Source of the DNA: Bacteroidota bacterium
Lineage (GTDB): Bacteria; Bacteroidota; Bacteroidia; Chitinophagales; Chitinophagaceae
Reading direction: 5' to 3'
NCBI GenBank assembly: GCA_023386045.1
Contig: JAEWKK010000038.1
Span: 1 to 24,778 of the forward strand
Length of the DNA: 24,778 nt
The notes under the pieces were generated by a model. That model was not told where the DNA came from. It ran no database searches and saw only the letters and a program-made list of their open reading frames with translations. Positions 24,658 to 24,778 of the stretch are shown here, piece after piece. Made by a program: the position numbers and the translations under genes. The number at the start of each line of letters is the position of its first letter. The first letter of the stretch is position 1.

Positions 24658-24778
24658 TGTAGTTGCCTGAAATATGTTGACCGTTTTTGAGCTAATTAAA
24701 TCAACTCAAAAAACGAAGCATATGGCTAAACCAGAACAGTTAAACGCAAAAAGTACAAGAGTCCATCGTTATTTTAGT
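24658..24778 (+). mobile_element. Probable left end of an insertion sequence (IS3-like)
   Basis: A candidate terminus TGTAGTTGCCTGAAATATG begins where the heptamer tract stops, followed 64 bp later by a transposase-like start. IS3-type ends begin with TG. A stem-loop lies between (24682-24691 with 24705-24715, one bulge), a feature some IS elements use to block read-through expression. The right end is outside the window, so the family is a guess. Confidence 0.45.
24722..24778 (+). CDS. Transposase-like protein, N-terminal 19 codons only
   Basis: The ATG at 24722 opens MAKPEQLNAKSTRVHRYFS and runs off the window. The RVHRYFS motif recalls the start of helix-turn-helix OrfA-type transposases of IS3-like elements in this phylum, where it is followed by an EEFK-type segment. 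Too short for certainty; it could be another DNA-binding protein. Confidence 0.45.
   Translation, partial: MAKPEQLNAKSTRVHRYFS

Overview
The window looks like chromosomal DNA of a Bacteroidetes (Bacteroidota) bacterium, most likely from the Chitinophagaceae/Sphingobacteriia side. The reasons are a SusC/SusD pair, a Bacteroidetes-type LptD with an OstA-like/MCE/amidase cluster, a fused SpmA-SpmB protein in a non-sporulating lineage, the absence of Shine-Dalgarno sequences before most starts, and a possible TAnnTTTG-type -7 promoter element. The assignment rests on gene content and protein character only; no rRNA or tRNA gene was seen.

Layout. 1-108 is a tandem CTCACCA heptamer tract cut by the window edge. 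184-1671 (+) is a fused SpmA/SpmB-like membrane protein, which shares a perfect bidirectional terminator (1691-1727) with the operon opposite it. 1745-7369 (-) is a susC-susD-DUF4397 lipoprotein operon, and directly upstream on the same strand is a DeoR/GlpR-type regulator (7446-8195). 8293-8492 is a nested palindromic repeat region made largely of heptamers. 8496-8942 (-) is a small secreted beta-barrel-like protein and 9014-10303 (+) an NhaD-type sodium/proton antiporter. 10294-14023 (-) carries amidase, MlaD-like MCE protein and OstA/LptA-like protein, divergent from lptD (14102-16795, +): an envelope and LPS-transport block. 16789-18101 (-) is a GNAT acetyltransferase overlapping by 4 bp with a PlsC-type acyltransferase.

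18173-18814 is a compact unit: a GxxExxY (PD-(D/E)XK nuclease-like) gene enclosed by perfect 13-bp terminal inverted repeats that continue as about 40-bp imperfect repeats. Then come a secreted SnoaL-like protein (-), a PQQ-type sugar dehydrogenase lipoprotein (+), a 370-bp repeat-filled gap, a large GAF-type protein split by an in-frame TAG (20955-23321, -), and a pirin (23570-24484, +). The right edge holds more heptamer/octamer repeats, abutted by the probable left end of an insertion sequence with the first 19 codons of a transposase-like protein.

The most unusual features are: (1) intergenic tracts built from quite different words that nearly all keep a 7-nt (sometimes 8-nt) period and recur in several gaps, some inverted; (2) the GxxExxY unit with its terminal inverted repeats; (3) the amber-split GAF protein. 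The known genes mostly form housekeeping envelope systems (LPS export, lipid transport, peptidoglycan hydrolysis, lipid acylation) plus one nutrient-uptake operon.
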